Source: Rachicladosporium sp. CCFEE 5018
Taxonomy: Eukaryota > Ascomycota > Dothideomycetes > Cladosporiales > Cladosporiaceae
Reading direction: 5' to 3'
Assembly: GCA_002077045.2 (NCBI GenBank)
Contig: KZ111184.1
Location: forward strand, 125,637-189,636
DNA length: 64,000 nucleotides
Shown piece by piece: positions 63,886 to 64,000 of this stretch; the first letter of the stretch is position 1; each line of letters starts with the position of its first letter. The translations under genes and the position numbers were made by a program. The notes beneath the pieces are model-generated. The model was not told the origin of the DNA, searched no databases, and saw only the letters and a program-made list of their open reading frames with translations.

Positions 63886-64000
63886 AGTCAAGATCTGTAG
63901 ATTATGCCAAACGTTCATTCAAAGAAAGTCGAATGATTCATCGTCGATGAGAGTAATGACTATGCAAACCGTTTCCAACATCTATCGCTCGCTCGCTCGC

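Noticed and set aside
63980..64000. GCTC repeats at the window end
   Set aside because: Too short and cut by the window edge to interpret.

Overview
This window looks like nuclear DNA from a filamentous ascomycete (Pezizomycotina). The introns are 46-125 nt with GT(A/G)NGT-type donors and CTGAC/CTAAC branch sites close to the acceptor. There are a HET-domain gene, many DUF6590 proteins, a Dbp9 helicase, a xi-class glutathione transferase and a Doa10 ubiquitin ligase. A Dothideomycete (Capnodiales/Mycosphaerellales type) is my guess from general gene character; the species cannot be read from the sequence. I saw no transposon, rRNA, tRNA or CRISPR array.

Layout. 0-4.1 kb: an unrecognised ORF at the edge, then the Dbp9 RNA helicase. 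5.1-42.7 kb: a large accessory island built from two protein families. Family 1 is DUF6590 proteins: a short Trp/Tyr-rich N-terminal motif, the DUF6590 core (GR-[VI]F-x-VLWAEPAG, VRRFVVI, CSAL, [IV][IV]YTG, SRI[ND][FY]G-V) and a small UBA-like C-terminus. Family 2 is coiled-coil proteins (called CC here) sharing a roughly 90-residue signature (LLEQ[FY]YD-AG-V ... DQG ... [EK]AG[IL]) and C-terminal Trp motifs. Four DUF6590 genes (5144-6505, 10299-12423, 19009-20484, 24219-26037; all minus) each sit head-to-head with a CC gene (7183-8784, 13125-14525, 20829-21899, 26853-28427; all plus). A fifth divergent pair is a CC-DUF6590 fusion (15001-16790, minus) facing a DUF6590 gene (17246-18645, plus). 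Beyond a likely spliced membrane-protein gene and a frame-broken HET gene lie three more minus-strand DUF6590 genes: 34432-36080, 36824-38072 and 38585-40864. The last is a second fusion, in the opposite domain order. A protein made of 16-residue repeats (41650-42742, also frame-broken) closes the island.

43.4-52 kb: ordinary genes, namely a glutathionyl-hydroquinone-reductase-like GST, a charged single-pass membrane protein, several hypotheticals, and an ACP-like/thioesterase protein whose carrier domain lacks the phosphopantetheine serine. 52.4-63.9 kb: a 1747-residue Ala/Ser-rich membrane-anchored protein head-to-head with a 1809-residue Doa10/MARCHF6-type RING-CH ER ubiquitin ligase.

How the genes may work together: the repeated divergent pairing, plus two independent fusions of the same two modules, suggest that DUF6590 and CC proteins are co-expressed partners that bind each other. 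The tandem paralogy, the nearby HET gene and the frame breaks would fit a fast-evolving self-recognition or conflict locus. That last step is inference, not something the sequence proves.
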